Shown here: positions 18,353 to 27,257 of the stretch, in pieces
How positions within the stretch are numbered: the stretch's first letter is position 1
Layout: each line of letters opens with the position of its first letter
NCBI RefSeq assembly: GCF_024266705.1
Contig: NZ_CP100756.1
Coordinates: 3,410,001 to 3,474,000, forward strand
Direction: 5' to 3'
Length of the DNA stretch: 64,000 nucleotides
From: Natrinema gelatinilyticum
Lineage (GTDB): Archaea > Halobacteriota > Halobacteria > Halobacteriales > Natrialbaceae
The notes under the pieces: generated by a model
What the model was told of the DNA's origin: nothing
The model's input: only the letters and a program-made list of their open reading frames with translations
Database searches by the model: none
Translations under genes and position numbers: made by a program

Positions 18353-18604
18353 ACTCCCTGCACTCGAGGCGACCGCCTTGAACGCTGTGTCATCGGCCTG
18401 TCACCCACGGACCGATACGACGTCCGATGGCCCTCGCAGACGAGAGTCGCCTCACCGGGTCGATCAGCGCTGAGCGTAGATCACTCGTGCCGACCCACGA
18501 CTCGCGTTCCACCGCGGGAGCGAGCGCGTCGGCGCGCGATAGATATCCACGAACGTGAACAGCAGTGGGGTGAGAAGGAGACCGTAGAAGCACAAACACG
18601 GGGA

Positions 18605-18613
18605 TTTTTATCG
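18605..18613 (+). promoter_or_regulatory. TATA box of purF
   Basis: TTTTTATCG is centred about 27 bp upstream of the ATG at 18636, which supports that ATG rather than the internal one 39 bp downstream. Confidence 0.6.
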
Positions 18614-18635
18614 ACTCGGCGCCCTACTCACTCTC

Positions 18636-20147
18636 ATGACTGATGGGCGGGGCGAGACTCCCCGGCGAACAGGAATGACCGAAAAGTGTGGCGTCGTCGG
18701 CGTCTCACTAGACGGTCGGGACGCGGCACGACCGTTGTACTACGCGCTCTACGCACTCCAGCATCGAGGGCAGGAATCGGCGGGTATCGTGACCCATGAC
18801 GGGTTCCAGCAGCACAGTCACGTCGAGATGGGGCTCGTGGGGGACGCATTCGGTGAGGACGACCTCGATACGCTCAACGGGTCGGCGGGAATCGGCCACG
18901 TGCGCTATCCAACGGCCGGTTCCGTCGATTCGTCCTGTGCGCAGCCCTTCTCCGTCTCGTTCAAGAGCGGTTCGCTCGGCCTCTCGCACAACGGCAACCT
19001 CGTCAACGCCGACGAGATCCGCGACGAACTCGCCGCCGCGGGCCACGCGTTCACCAGCGACGGCGACACGGAGGTCATCGCCCACGACCTCGCACGGAAC
19101 CTCTTAGAGGAGGATCTGGTCCGAGCGGTCAAACGCACTATGGGTCGGATCCACGGGTCGTATTCGCTGACGATCAGCCACGACGATACGATCCTCGGCG
19201 TGCGTGACCCACGGGGTAATCGACCGCTTTGTATCGGGGAACTCGAGGACGGCTACATTCTGGCATCCGAGTCGGCGGCGATAGACACCCTCGACGGGGA
19301 ACTCGTCCGCGACGTTCGACCGGGCGAACTGGTCGTCCTCCAGGACGGTGGACAGGGATTCGACACGTACCAGCTCGTCGAACAGGAACACACGGCCCAC
19401 TGCTTTTTCGAACACGTCTACTTCGCGCGACCCGACAGCGTTATCGACGGGACGCTCGTCTACGAAGCCCGGCGCGAACTCGGCCGCAGACTCTGGGAGG
19501 AAAGCGGCGTCGAGACAGACGTCGTGATGCCAGTCCCCGACTCCGGACGCGCGTTCGCCTCGGGGTACGCCGACGCCGCGAGCGAGACGACCGCCGACAG
19601 CGAACCACGAGCCGGGGACGACGAAGGCGTCGAGTTCGCCGAGGGGTTGATGAAGAATCGATACGTCGGCCGAACGTTCATCATGCCAACTCAAGACGAG
19701 CGCGAACGCGCCGTTCGGCTCAAGCTCAATCCGATCAAGTCGACTGTCGAAGGGAAAACCGTCACCGTGATCGACGACAGCATCGTCCGCGGGACGACCT
19801 CGACCCAACTCGTCCAACTGCTCAAAGATTGCGGCGCCGAGGAGGTTCACGTCAGAATCGGTGCGCCCGCCATCGTCGCCCCCTGTTACATGGGAATCGA
19901 CATGGCGACCCGCGATGAGCTGATCGCCTCGGACAAATCGACCGACGAAATCCGCAGGGAAATCGCCGCCGACAGTCTCGCATACCTCTCGACCGACGCA
20001 GTCGCTGACGTCTTAGAGCAGGAACGCATCGACCTCTGTCTCGGTTGTGTGACGGGCGAGTACCCCTACGACATCGAGGGGGAAGAGACCGACCGCGACG
20101 TGAGCTGTCCCGACCTCGGCGGGCAACCGATGCACGCGGACGACTAA
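18636..20147 (+). CDS. purF: Amidophosphoribosyltransferase PurF
   Basis: Catalyses the first committed step of purine synthesis, PRPP + glutamine to phosphoribosylamine. The N-terminal glutamine amidotransferase domain begins at the nucleophile Cys in EKCGVVGV, and the PRPP-binding loop is VTVIDDSIVRGTTS. Late cysteines in LCLGCVTGEYP are typical Fe-S or structural ligands of this family. With the promoter-supported start the Cys is residue 18, giving a 17-residue propeptide that must be removed; starting at the internal ATG would leave four residues. Full length (503 aa). Confidence 0.93.
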   Translation: MTDGRGETPRRTGMTEKCGVVGVSLDGRDAARPLYYALYALQHRGQESAGIVTHDGFQQHSHVEMGLVGDAFGEDDLDTLNGSAGIGHVRYPTAGSVDSSCAQPFSVSFKSGSLGLSHNGNLVNADEIRDELAAAGHAFTSDGDTEVIAHDLARNLLEEDLVRAVKRTMGRIHGSYSLTISHDDTILGVRDPRGNRPLCIGELEDGYILASESAAIDTLDGELVRDVRPGELVVLQDGGQGFDTYQLVEQEHTAHCFFEHVYFARPDSVIDGTLVYEARRELGRRLWEESGVETDVVMPVPDSGRAFASGYADAASETTADSEPRAGDDEGVEFAEGLMKNRYVGRTFIMPTQDERERAVRLKLNPIKSTVEGKTVTVIDDSIVRGTTSTQLVQLLKDCGAEEVHVRIGAPAIVAPCYMGIDMATRDELIASDKSTDEIRREIAADSLAYLSTDAVADVLEQERIDLCLGCVTGEYPYDIEGEETDRDVSCPDLGGQPMHADD

Positions 20148-20172
20148 TATCACAGGATTGTGGTAATCGCGG

Positions 20173-21363
20173 CTACCGCAGGCAGGCCGCAACGACCTCG
20201 AGCATTCCCTCGCCGCGGACTTCGTCGGCGAACAGGGGGACGCGGCGCACGTCGGTACCCCGAAAGAGGTCCTGCGCTTCGGCCAATGCCGACTGCTGGA
20301 CGTCCCACCGCCGCTGGCAGAACTCGCAGTCGTCGAGGTTCGGCTGCAGGAATTCACCCTCGACGTCCGCCGTCACGTTCGACAGGGGTTCCATCACTCG
20401 GTTGACGACGACGGTTCCGACCGGAATCTCGAACTCGCCGAGTTGCTGGCGGAGCCGCTTCGATTCGATGACGCTCATCTCTTCGGGGACCATGACGATC
20501 CGGAAATCCGTTCGCGCCGGGTCACGCAGCGCGGCACGCAGGCGCTCGATGCGCTCGCGCAGTTCCTGCAAGTCCGCGACGTTTCCGCTGGTCTCTGGGA
20601 CCTCTGCCCCGCCGAACATCCCTTTGACTCCGTCAACCATCCCGCTGATGCGCTGGCGAAATTGCACGAGCCGGCCCATCATCGTGTCCATGATCTCGGG
20701 CAGTTGCAGCAGTCGAAGGGTATGACCGGTGGGAGCCGTGTCGATGATCACGCGCTCGAATCGTTCGTCGTCCATGTACTCGAGCAAGAGTTGCATCGCG
20801 GCGGCCTCGTCTGCACCGGGCATCGCACCCCCGAGGAGCGCCTCCATCGGCGATTCGTCGCCAAACAGTTCGCCCACTCCGCCGAGGGGACTGTCTGCGG
20901 CATCGCCGCCGAGTGATCCGCCGCCGGTCTCGGCGGTGGGACCGCCGAGAAACGCGGTCTGTCCCTCCTCCAGTGCAGCATCGGGGTCGATTTCGGCCGC
21001 GAAGAGCGGGACGTCGTCGCGAATTCGATCGGGTCGCGCAGGGACGTCCGTCTCGAACGTATCCGACAGGGAGTGGGCAGGATCGGTCGAGACGACGAGC
21101 GTCCGGGTGCCACCGCAGGCGCTGTCCAGCGCGGTCGCTGCGGCCATCGTCGTCTTCCCGACGCCGCCTTTCCCTCCGTAGAGTATATAGTCTGGTCCGT
21201 CGATCGGTTCGTCGGACGGCTGAACGTCGATGGACTCCCGTTCCCCGGCCACCTCGTCGTCGACCGAGTCGGTCGGCGTTACCTCGATCCGTTCTACACC
21301 GCCGTTCGTATCGGTCGCCGCCTCGTCTTCCCCGTCGACTGACTCGACGTCGATCCCACTCAT
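20173..21363 (-). CDS. Get3/ArsA family ATPase (TRC40-like)
   Basis: A 396-aa deviant-Walker ATPase. The P-loop GGKGGVGKTT is at about 63-72, Switch I has STDPAHSLSDTF, Switch II IDTAPTGHTLRLL, and a CEFC pair near the C-terminus matches the zinc-binding CxxC of Get3. This suggests a tail-anchored-protein targeting factor rather than the arsenite pump ATPase; no ArsB is nearby. A 55-residue acidic N-terminal extension and a Gly-rich insert (GGGSLGGDAAD) are typical haloarchaeal features. An AATACT box about 28-33 bp upstream supports the ATG at 21363. Confidence 0.88.
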   Translation of the reverse strand: MSGIDVESVDGEDEAATDTNGGVERIEVTPTDSVDDEVAGERESIDVQPSDEPIDGPDYILYGGKGGVGKTTMAAATALDSACGGTRTLVVSTDPAHSLSDTFETDVPARPDRIRDDVPLFAAEIDPDAALEEGQTAFLGGPTAETGGGSLGGDAADSPLGGVGELFGDESPMEALLGGAMPGADEAAAMQLLLEYMDDERFERVIIDTAPTGHTLRLLQLPEIMDTMMGRLVQFRQRISGMVDGVKGMFGGAEVPETSGNVADLQELRERIERLRAALRDPARTDFRIVMVPEEMSVIESKRLRQQLGEFEIPVGTVVVNRVMEPLSNVTADVEGEFLQPNLDDCEFCQRRWDVQQSALAEAQDLFRGTDVRRVPLFADEVRGEGMLEVVAACLR

Positions 21364-21418
21364 GTGCTCCAGTTTCCCGCCCAGACAGGAGTATTCGTCG
21401 GTCTCGATTCGACGGATG

Positions 21419-21703
21419 TCAGACCCGGTCCTCGCTCGAGTCTGGAGCGGGGACGGACGTTCGGGCGGCTGTCGGGAATCGCATTGTGGCGCTCGGATCA
21501 GGAATCGTGATTTCGCGGTACGAGCCCTCCGGTGCGACGCCACGAGCAGTGTCGAGTGCAACCAGAGTGATCCGGATCGCCCACAGCGTCGCATACAGTA
21601 CCCGGGTGGCTGGATTGGACGGACGGCGTACTGGAGTCGATTCCGGGCCGCCGACAGCTGCCGGTACACAGTTCGAATCCGGCGCCGTTTCCATAAAATC
21701 CAC
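21419..21703 (-). CDS. Possible small protein, unknown
   Basis: A 94-residue frame with one hydrophobic stretch (VLYATLWAIRITLVAL) in the 700-bp gap between the Get3-like and aminotransferase genes. I do not recognise it and see no clear promoter. The rest of the gap (21704-22094) holds only arginine-rich frames that look like shadows. Confidence 0.25.
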   Translation of the reverse strand: MDFMETAPDSNCVPAAVGGPESTPVRRPSNPATRVLYATLWAIRITLVALDTARGVAPEGSYREITIPDPSATMRFPTAARTSVPAPDSSEDRV

Positions 21704-22094
21704 GAATCGACCGCGACTGGACAGCGCTCCTGCATGTCCCGGCCGACGATACCGAGTGTGTATCCCGTCCGGCGTGTCACACCCTCGAGCGGCGCTCCTC
21801 GAGTCGCCGCGTCGTTTCAGTGGCGGGTCGTCAAACGAACAGCGACAGCAGGAGTTAGGACATAGTTAACGGCGAAAGAGTCGCTTGCGTGAGAACGAAC
21901 GCGACGACGACGGCCTCAAGCAGCATCTCTCGCTACGTGAGAACCCGTCGCGTATCCGTGTTGTGGCCGGCGGATTACTCGTGTCGGGACGTCGCCTGCG
22001 GCCGGAGAATCGGCGGGGCGTGGGTCGGACGGGCAGTGAGTTACGCGGTCGGAATGATAGGGAAAGAAGCGAGCGCGTGTCCGGGGACGACGGA

Positions 22095-23195
22095 TCAGTC
22101 GAAGTAGTCTGCCAGACGTGCTGCGGCCTCCTTGACCCGCGGCGAGACGAGCGCGAACCGAAACCACGCTGTTCTCGAATCGCCGAATGCCTCACCGGGC
22201 ATCCCTGCGACGCCGACGTCGTCTATCAGTCGCATCAAGTTCTCGAGCGACCCCGGGTAGCCGTCGAAGCGAGCCATCACGTAGAACGATCCGTTCGGTC
22301 TGGTATACTCCGCCCCCGCTGCGTCGAGCGCGTCGGTAAACGTGACAACGCGTTCGCGGAGTCGGTGCCGATTGCGCTCGTAGTATTCGGTCGGTGTCTC
22401 GCGGAGGGCGTTCAGAACAGCGTACTGACCGGGCCTGGTGGTCGCCACGTTGACGAGCATGTGTCGGCTTTTGGCCGCCTCGACGAGATCCGGCGGGAAG
22501 ATCGAATATCCGACTCGAAGCCCCGTGGCTGCCATCGATTTCGAGAACGCGTTGGTGACGATCCGATGAGTGGAATCGATCGACAGCGCGCTCGTAAACT
22601 GCCCCGAGAGATCGTAATGATCGTACACTTCGTCGCTGATCAGGATCGCATCGTGTGCTTCGGCGACCGTGACCAGTTCCTGCATCGTCGCTTCGGGATA
22701 GACCGCACCGGTGGGATTGTTCGGCGTGTTCACCACGATCGCCACTGTGTCGTCGCTGGCAGCGTCGCGAACGACATTCGGGTCGAGACGTCCGTCGGCC
22801 GACGTCTCGACGAAGGTCTGCGTTCCGCCGAGCATCGTCGTCTTTCCCGGATAGTACGGGTAGACGGGATCCGTCAACAGGATCTCGCTCCCGTTGTCGC
22901 GCTCGAGCGCTCGCGCCATCGCGAGGTAATTCGCTTCTCCCCCTCCGTTCGTGATGACGACCTGATCGTGGTCTACGCCGCGGCGCGCCGCGATCTCCTC
23001 GCGGAGTTCGAGTACGCCTTCGCTGGGTGGATACTGAAATCGGTCTGGCTCGAGGTCGGCGTATTCCCGGAGTCCCTCGCGAAGCGCCGCTGGCGGTTCC
23101 CAGTCGGGGTTTCCGCTGACCATGTCGATGACGTCTCGGTCCGCCGCGTTCGCGTACTCCATCACCCGGAAGAACAGCGGCGTTTCGTAGTTCAT
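22095..23195 (-). CDS. Pyridoxal-phosphate aminotransferase, class I/II
   Basis: A 366-aa fold-type I aminotransferase. The cofactor lysine lies in NAFSKSMAATGLRVGY, NTPNNPTG is the conserved substrate/cofactor loop, ISDEVYDHY follows, and a late conserved arginine is in FRFALV. This is the aspartate/aromatic aminotransferase-like group; the precise amino donor is uncertain. It is transcribed divergently from the CinA-like gene with 130 bp between starts and has no pathway neighbour that would fix its role. Confidence 0.9.
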   Translation of the reverse strand: MNYETPLFFRVMEYANAADRDVIDMVSGNPDWEPPAALREGLREYADLEPDRFQYPPSEGVLELREEIAARRGVDHDQVVITNGGGEANYLAMARALERDNGSEILLTDPVYPYYPGKTTMLGGTQTFVETSADGRLDPNVVRDAASDDTVAIVVNTPNNPTGAVYPEATMQELVTVAEAHDAILISDEVYDHYDLSGQFTSALSIDSTHRIVTNAFSKSMAATGLRVGYSIFPPDLVEAAKSRHMLVNVATTRPGQYAVLNALRETPTEYYERNRHRLRERVVTFTDALDAAGAEYTRPNGSFYVMARFDGYPGSLENLMRLIDDVGVAGMPGEAFGDSRTAWFRFALVSPRVKEAAARLADYFD

Positions 23196-23325
23196 GTCGT
23201 ATCGAGTACTGCGTCGGCGCTCTCAGTCGTTCTTTTGGTTTTCGCCCGGACGGTGACGAGTCGCGTCTCCGTCGTCACGAACGTCAGTCCTTGGGTTGAC
23301 ATCCGAGCGGCCCGTTGACTCGAGC

Positions 23326-23838
23326 ATGAACGACGACATGGATCGCGACCTGGCGATGAAAATCGGTGACGTCTTGCGCGATGCCGAGGAGACGCTGGCA
23401 GTCGCGGAATCCTGTACCGGCGGCCTGATCGGTGCTGCAATCACCGCGGTGCCGGGCGCGAGCGACTACTTCGACGCCGGGCTAACGACCTACGCCTACG
23501 ACGCCAAGCGACGACACCTCGGAGTCAGCCGCGAATCACTCGACGAACACGGTGCCGTCTCGGAACCCGTGGCTCGAGAAATGGCGCAGGGAATTCGGGA
23601 CGTCGCGGACGTAACCTGGGGTGTCTCCACGACGGGAGTCGCTGGTCCGACTGGCGGGAGCGACGAAATTCCCGTCGGGACCGTCTACATCGGGGTGTCG
23701 TACGCGGCCCCGTGGGGAACCGACGCGTCGTACTCGACCGTGTCACGGTACGTCTTCGACGGTGATCGCGCGGAAGTGCGCGCGAAAACCGTCGAACAGT
23801 CGCTCGAAGACCTCCTCGCGGAACTCGAGACGCACTGA
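23326..23838 (+). CDS. CinA C-terminal domain protein (nicotinamide-nucleotide amidase PncC-like)
   Basis: A 170-aa single-domain CinA-C protein. Hallmarks are AVAESCTGGLIGAAIT near residues 26-41 and the TTGVAGPTGGS segment near the centre. Proteins of this family deamidate NMN to nicotinate mononucleotide, feeding NAD recycling. The N-terminal CinA nucleotide-binding domain is absent, as in many archaea. The start is uncertain between ATG 23326 and ATG 23338; I give the first. Confidence 0.88.
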   Translation: MNDDMDRDLAMKIGDVLRDAEETLAVAESCTGGLIGAAITAVPGASDYFDAGLTTYAYDAKRRHLGVSRESLDEHGAVSEPVAREMAQGIRDVADVTWGVSTTGVAGPTGGSDEIPVGTVYIGVSYAAPWGTDASYSTVSRYVFDGDRAEVRAKTVEQSLEDLLAELETH

Positions 23839-23975
23839 ACTCGGTGCGCTGCTGATCGAACCTGTCAGTGGTCTCTCTCGAGGGGTCGGATTCAGTAGTC
23901 ACCGCTCGAGAAAAACACGTCTGGATGATACTCTTGAGAGTAAACTATTCGTGGGTTGCCCCCAGAGGCGACTAC

Positions 23976-24461
23976 ATGAATAAGAAGGGCCACGTGTTGA
24001 ACGCCGTTCTTTTGAGTATCGGGGTGGGGTATCTGCTCGAACCCACGGGGAATCTGGAGACGTTCGAAACGATCGTTATGATCGGCGTTCCGATCACGCT
24101 CGGAGCCCTCTTTCCGGACGTCGACACAGCCTTCGGCAGGCATCGAAAGACGCTGCACAACTTGCCGATCCTCGTCGGATTCGTCGTGTTTCCATATGTA
24201 TTCGACAACCTCGCGTACGTCTGGATCGGTGTGTTGACCCATTACGTCCTCGACGTCGCAGGGAGCAAGCGCGGCATCGCGCTGTTCTATCCAGTCTGGT
24301 CGAAGGAGTTCGGACTGCCGATCGGCGTCACGGTCAGTAGCAAGCGGGCCGATCTCATGATGGTGTCCGTCACCGCGGGCGAACTCGTACTCGCCGGCGC
24401 AGTCGTGTTTCGGGTGCCACAGTGGGGGTTCTCGGTCGGGCGACAACTACTGGGAATCTAG
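23976..24461 (+). CDS. YdjM-like membrane-bound metal-dependent hydrolase
   Basis: A 161-aa membrane protein of the YdjM/LexA-binding inner-membrane hydrolase family. It has an N-terminal KKGHVLNAVLL, FPDVDTAFGRHRKTLHNLP carrying the putative metal ligands D, H and H, and THYVLDVAG further on. About four membrane helices. A paralogue of the same family lies at 61512-62108. A TAAACTATTC box lies about 30 bp before the ATG. Enzymatic activity of this family is not established. Confidence 0.8.
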   Translation: MNKKGHVLNAVLLSIGVGYLLEPTGNLETFETIVMIGVPITLGALFPDVDTAFGRHRKTLHNLPILVGFVVFPYVFDNLAYVWIGVLTHYVLDVAGSKRGIALFYPVWSKEFGLPIGVTVSSKRADLMMVSVTAGELVLAGAVVFRVPQWGFSVGRQLLGI

Positions 24462-24512
24462 TCGCCCGTTTTAGACACCAATCGAGTGCGAGACCAGTCG
24501 CACTGTCTCGGG

Positions 24513-24782
24513 TTACCAGTCGTTCTCTGGAACGATAGACAACTGGTTGCCGTTGATCTCTACCCGATACTCGTCGACGACGAAGGACAGTTTCGGGTCG
24601 TTGGTGGTCGTGACGAGCGTATCGAGCGCCTCGGGATTGACGTGATCGTACAGTGCAGAGTCAAGTGTCATCGGGAGGTCGGTCGGATCGACGTTTTCGA
24701 TACCTGCGATGGCGTTGGCAATCGCAACCGTCGGCGTCGTACTCGACCAGACGTATCGACCACAGAACAGTTCGTCCCCCAT
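24513..24782 (-). CDS. HalOD1 domain protein
   Basis: An 89-aa protein that is essentially one halobacterial output domain (HalOD1), with VAIANAIAGIENVDPTDLP and LSFVVDEYRVEINGNQLSI. HalOD1 is often fused to or near response-regulator receivers and is thought to be a signalling output. Here it is a free-standing domain with no sensor kinase beside it. A TTATCTTATA sequence just upstream (about 24794-24807) is the likely promoter, which leaves at most a short leader. Confidence 0.8.
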   Translation of the reverse strand: MGDELFCGRYVWSSTTPTVAIANAIAGIENVDPTDLPMTLDSALYDHVNPEALDTLVTTTNDPKLSFVVDEYRVEINGNQLSIVPENDW

Positions 24783-24960
24783 GTGTTGGCCCCTATAAGA
24801 TAACCCATCGAGGACTCACTTTGGTATGGTGTAATTATCCCGGTAACAACTGTCAGTTTCGCAGGCCTATTTCGTGACCGACCCTGTGCGAGATGGGTGC
24901 GAACAGGAGGGACGTCACTCGTCGCAGGCCCCACTCCCGGTCGAGAAGCAATCTCGAGAA

Positions 24961-25950
24961 CTACTGGCGATTCGGCGTCCAGTCTTCGCAGGCGTCCATG
25001 TCGTCCATCGCCGTCTCGTGGCGGGCACAGTAGGGAATCATTCCGTCCGTCGAGCGAACGTACTCGAAGTGTCTGCAGTTCCCACAATAACGGTCGGTGG
25101 GTACATCCGACCGTGCGTTTGGCGAGTCCACGACCCCTGTGCCGGTGTCGTCGTCTGCCTCGAGCGGCGAGGAGATGTCCGCAGTCGTCGATCCGCCGTC
25201 GCTGGTCGCGGCACCGACGGATCGCTCGGTCGTCGCGCCACCCCCGCCGATTCCCGTCGAGCGCAGGAATCGACGCGTGCTCGATCCTCCCTCCTGCAGA
25301 TCGGCCGCGTCACCGTTTTTCGTGGCCGTTTCAGCGCTCGCGTTCGTCTGCGTTTCGATGTCCCCGTCCGGCGTTCCACTGCGAAAGTCAACTCCTCCGA
25401 GCCTGCCCGAACTATTCGATTCGTCGACTTCGACGACGGTTTTGTTGTGGCGGGTGACGTTCATTTCGAGGTGTCCGCCGGGGTCGTTGCGTCGTTTGAA
25501 CGTTGCGACGGCGGCGAACAGACACCAGATCGCGGTCAAGAGCCCGAGCAAGTAGATCGCAGAGACCTCGAGCGTCAGTTGGTCGCTGCCGTATCGCCAC
25601 TGATGGGGGTAGGCGTGCCAGAAGAGCGTGACTCCCAGCATACAGAGGCTCGCGCTGATCGCGGCCGTCGCCTGGATACGACGGCTGGCCGGTAACACGA
25701 CGAAGACGCCGACGAGGACGGTCGGAACGCTGAGTCCAGCCAGAACGCCCGCAGCACGGACCGTCGCGAACTGGGCGGCCATTCCTCCAGAGAGTTCGGC
25801 TACGAAGCCACCGACGGGGTCAGTCGTCGCCACGAGGACGGCCACGACGGCCAGTAACCCGCCGAGCAGGACGAGCGCCGTTCCCGTGTACAGCCGGCGA
25901 CTCGTCACCCCAGGCGCGGTTCCATCGTAGACCTCCGTCAGGCTTGTCAT
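24961..25950 (-). CDS. Haloarchaeal membrane protein with C-terminal zinc motif (DUF7139-like)
   Basis: A 329-aa protein. The N-terminal 150 residues form about four membrane helices; a long acidic, low-complexity linker (G, S, T, D-rich, about 175-285) follows; the last 40 residues hold a four-cysteine cluster CGNCRHF...PYCARH...CEDW that likely binds zinc. The layout suggests a membrane sensor or scaffold with a soluble zinc module. I believe this is the DUF7139 type but am not certain of the number. The ATG at 25950 has an upstream GTTTTG-type box about 26 bp away. Confidence 0.7.
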   Translation of the reverse strand: MTSLTEVYDGTAPGVTSRRLYTGTALVLLGGLLAVVAVLVATTDPVGGFVAELSGGMAAQFATVRAAGVLAGLSVPTVLVGVFVVLPASRRIQATAAISASLCMLGVTLFWHAYPHQWRYGSDQLTLEVSAIYLLGLLTAIWCLFAAVATFKRRNDPGGHLEMNVTRHNKTVVEVDESNSSGRLGGVDFRSGTPDGDIETQTNASAETATKNGDAADLQEGGSSTRRFLRSTGIGGGGATTERSVGAATSDGGSTTADISSPLEADDDTGTGVVDSPNARSDVPTDRYCGNCRHFEYVRSTDGMIPYCARHETAMDDMDACEDWTPNRQ

Positions 25951-26029
25951 GCAGGCCTGTTCGGTGCCCTCACACAAAACGATACGTCAGACACATGTAG
26001 TCTGTTAGATGATTACTGTGACGGCCGAA

Positions 26030-26062
26030 ACGCAGGGCGGACCGGAACGCGGGGCGGACCGG
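26030..26062 (+). repeat. Tandem direct repeat, 17-bp period
   Basis: ACGCAGGGCGGACCGG and ACGCGGGGCGGACCGG follow each other with one intervening base, differing at one position, 50-85 bp upstream of the DUF5789-type gene. It could be a paired protein-binding site; this is inference from position. Confidence 0.45.
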
Positions 26063-26113
26063 TTCACCGCCCGAAACGAAAGCTTGAATCGGCGGCCACC
26101 CAAACGACTGTTT

Positions 26114-26401
26114 ATGAGCGACGAGGAAGCGGACTCGGAGCCGGCGGTTTCACTCGGCGAACGCAGGCCCGTCGATGGCGCGCCCCTCGCCCGGGTCAGT
26201 TCCCGACTGACCTGGCCCAAAGAGAAGAGCGAGGTCGATCGACTCGAGGGCGACACTGTCATCCGGACGCCGGACGGCCCACGCGAAGTTTCGGCCGTTC
26301 TCGAGGACGTCGACGAGACGTACTTCGAACGATATCAGGAGTTCGAACGTCACGTCCAGGACGTGATCGGAACTGGCCCTGTGCCGACCGCGGACGAATA
26401 G
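26114..26401 (+). CDS. DUF5789-like small haloarchaeal protein
   Basis: A 95-aa, strongly acidic soluble protein with VSLGERRPVDGAPLARVSSR, LTWPKEKSEV and IRTPDGPREV. I recognise it as a conserved haloarchaeal family, most likely DUF5789, of unknown function. The ATG at 26114 is preferred because the sequence before it in the same frame is a low-complexity direct repeat. The CPBP protease gene starts 4 bp after its stop, so the two are probably co-transcribed. Confidence 0.7.
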   Translation: MSDEEADSEPAVSLGERRPVDGAPLARVSSRLTWPKEKSEVDRLEGDTVIRTPDGPREVSAVLEDVDETYFERYQEFERHVQDVIGTGPVPTADE

Positions 26402-26405
26402 TATC

Positions 26406-27101
26406 GTGGCGTCCGAACCGGATCACCGTAGCGGTCGCTGGTTCCAGCGCGGACCGGGGCTCACCTGGGTGCAGAAGTCGCTGGTGATCGGTGCCGTCGT
26501 CGCACTGTTGTGGATGCGATTCGTTCCGAACAGACTGGGTCCACGGGTTGTCGTCGACAGCGTCCTGCTCATTGGAGGGCCGCTCGCGCTCGGACTCTCG
26601 CACGGCAATCGAATCGGCTGGCGCATCGACCGGCTCGCGGTTCGAAACACGATCCTTCTCGCATTGTTCGTCATCCCGTTCTACGTCGTCGGTTCGACGT
26701 TCCCGACGATTCGCGCGTTCTATCCGATCTGGGAGACGTCGGCCGCGCCTGCAACGTTCGTTCCCCACGCCCTCAGACTCATGGTTCTCGCGCTCGCGGC
26801 AGAGACCTACTACCGAGGATTGCTCTGTGTCGGCGTCAGGGAACTTGGATTCGTCGCCGTGTTCATCAGCCCAGTCGTCTACATGCTCCACCACTCCTCG
26901 AAGCCGCCGATCGAGTTCCTGCTGTCGGGTCCGACAGATGTGTTGTTCGGCGCCGTCGACTACAAATCGAATTCCATCCTCCCATCCGTACTCGCCCACG
27001 GCGGCGGACTCGTCCTGCTCGACTGGCTCGTTCTACACGAGCCGCTGTTCGATCCGTCGATCGTCGTCCAGTACCTCGAGTGGCTTCCCGTTCCGCTCTA
27101 A
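26406..27101 (+). CDS. CPBP family intramembrane protease-like protein
   Basis: A 231-aa membrane protein with about six to seven hydrophobic segments. The motif AETYYRG (near 133-139) corresponds to the EExxxR motif of CPBP (Rce1/Abi) glutamic proteases, though the first Glu is replaced by Ala; a His pair (MLHHSS) and a later AHGGG provide further likely catalytic His residues. The start is a GTG 4 bp after the DUF5789-like stop. The substrate is unknown; haloarchaeal members are often linked to membrane-protein processing. Confidence 0.75.
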   Translation: MASEPDHRSGRWFQRGPGLTWVQKSLVIGAVVALLWMRFVPNRLGPRVVVDSVLLIGGPLALGLSHGNRIGWRIDRLAVRNTILLALFVIPFYVVGSTFPTIRAFYPIWETSAAPATFVPHALRLMVLALAAETYYRGLLCVGVRELGFVAVFISPVVYMLHHSSKPPIEFLLSGPTDVLFGAVDYKSNSILPSVLAHGGGLVLLDWLVLHEPLFDPSIVVQYLEWLPVPL

Positions 27102-27227
27102 TGCGCGCTCGTTACGAGAACGAGTGGGCTGGACATCCCGCCGATTGGCCGTTCGTTTCCGTCGCGATACCGACGGTTCGTACGCCGGAATGTGATGTCA
27201 TTTCGGGGTACAGTCACGACCATCAAC

Positions 27228-27237
27228 ATTTATTGGT
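27228..27237 (+). promoter_or_regulatory. TATA box of AI-2E-type exporter gene 1
   Basis: CATTTATTGG is centred 26 bp before the ATG at 27258, which sets this start. Confidence 0.6.
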
Positions 27238-27257
27238 TCGACTCGCGAGGTGCAACT

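Noticed and set aside
21600..21700. tRNA-like stretch (GTTCGAATCC near 21678)
   Set aside because: The T-loop-like sequence has no acceptor stem or D-arm with correct spacing.
21885..23318. Plus-strand open frame of 477 codons
   Set aside because: Antisense to the aminotransferase gene; composition typical of a shadow frame.
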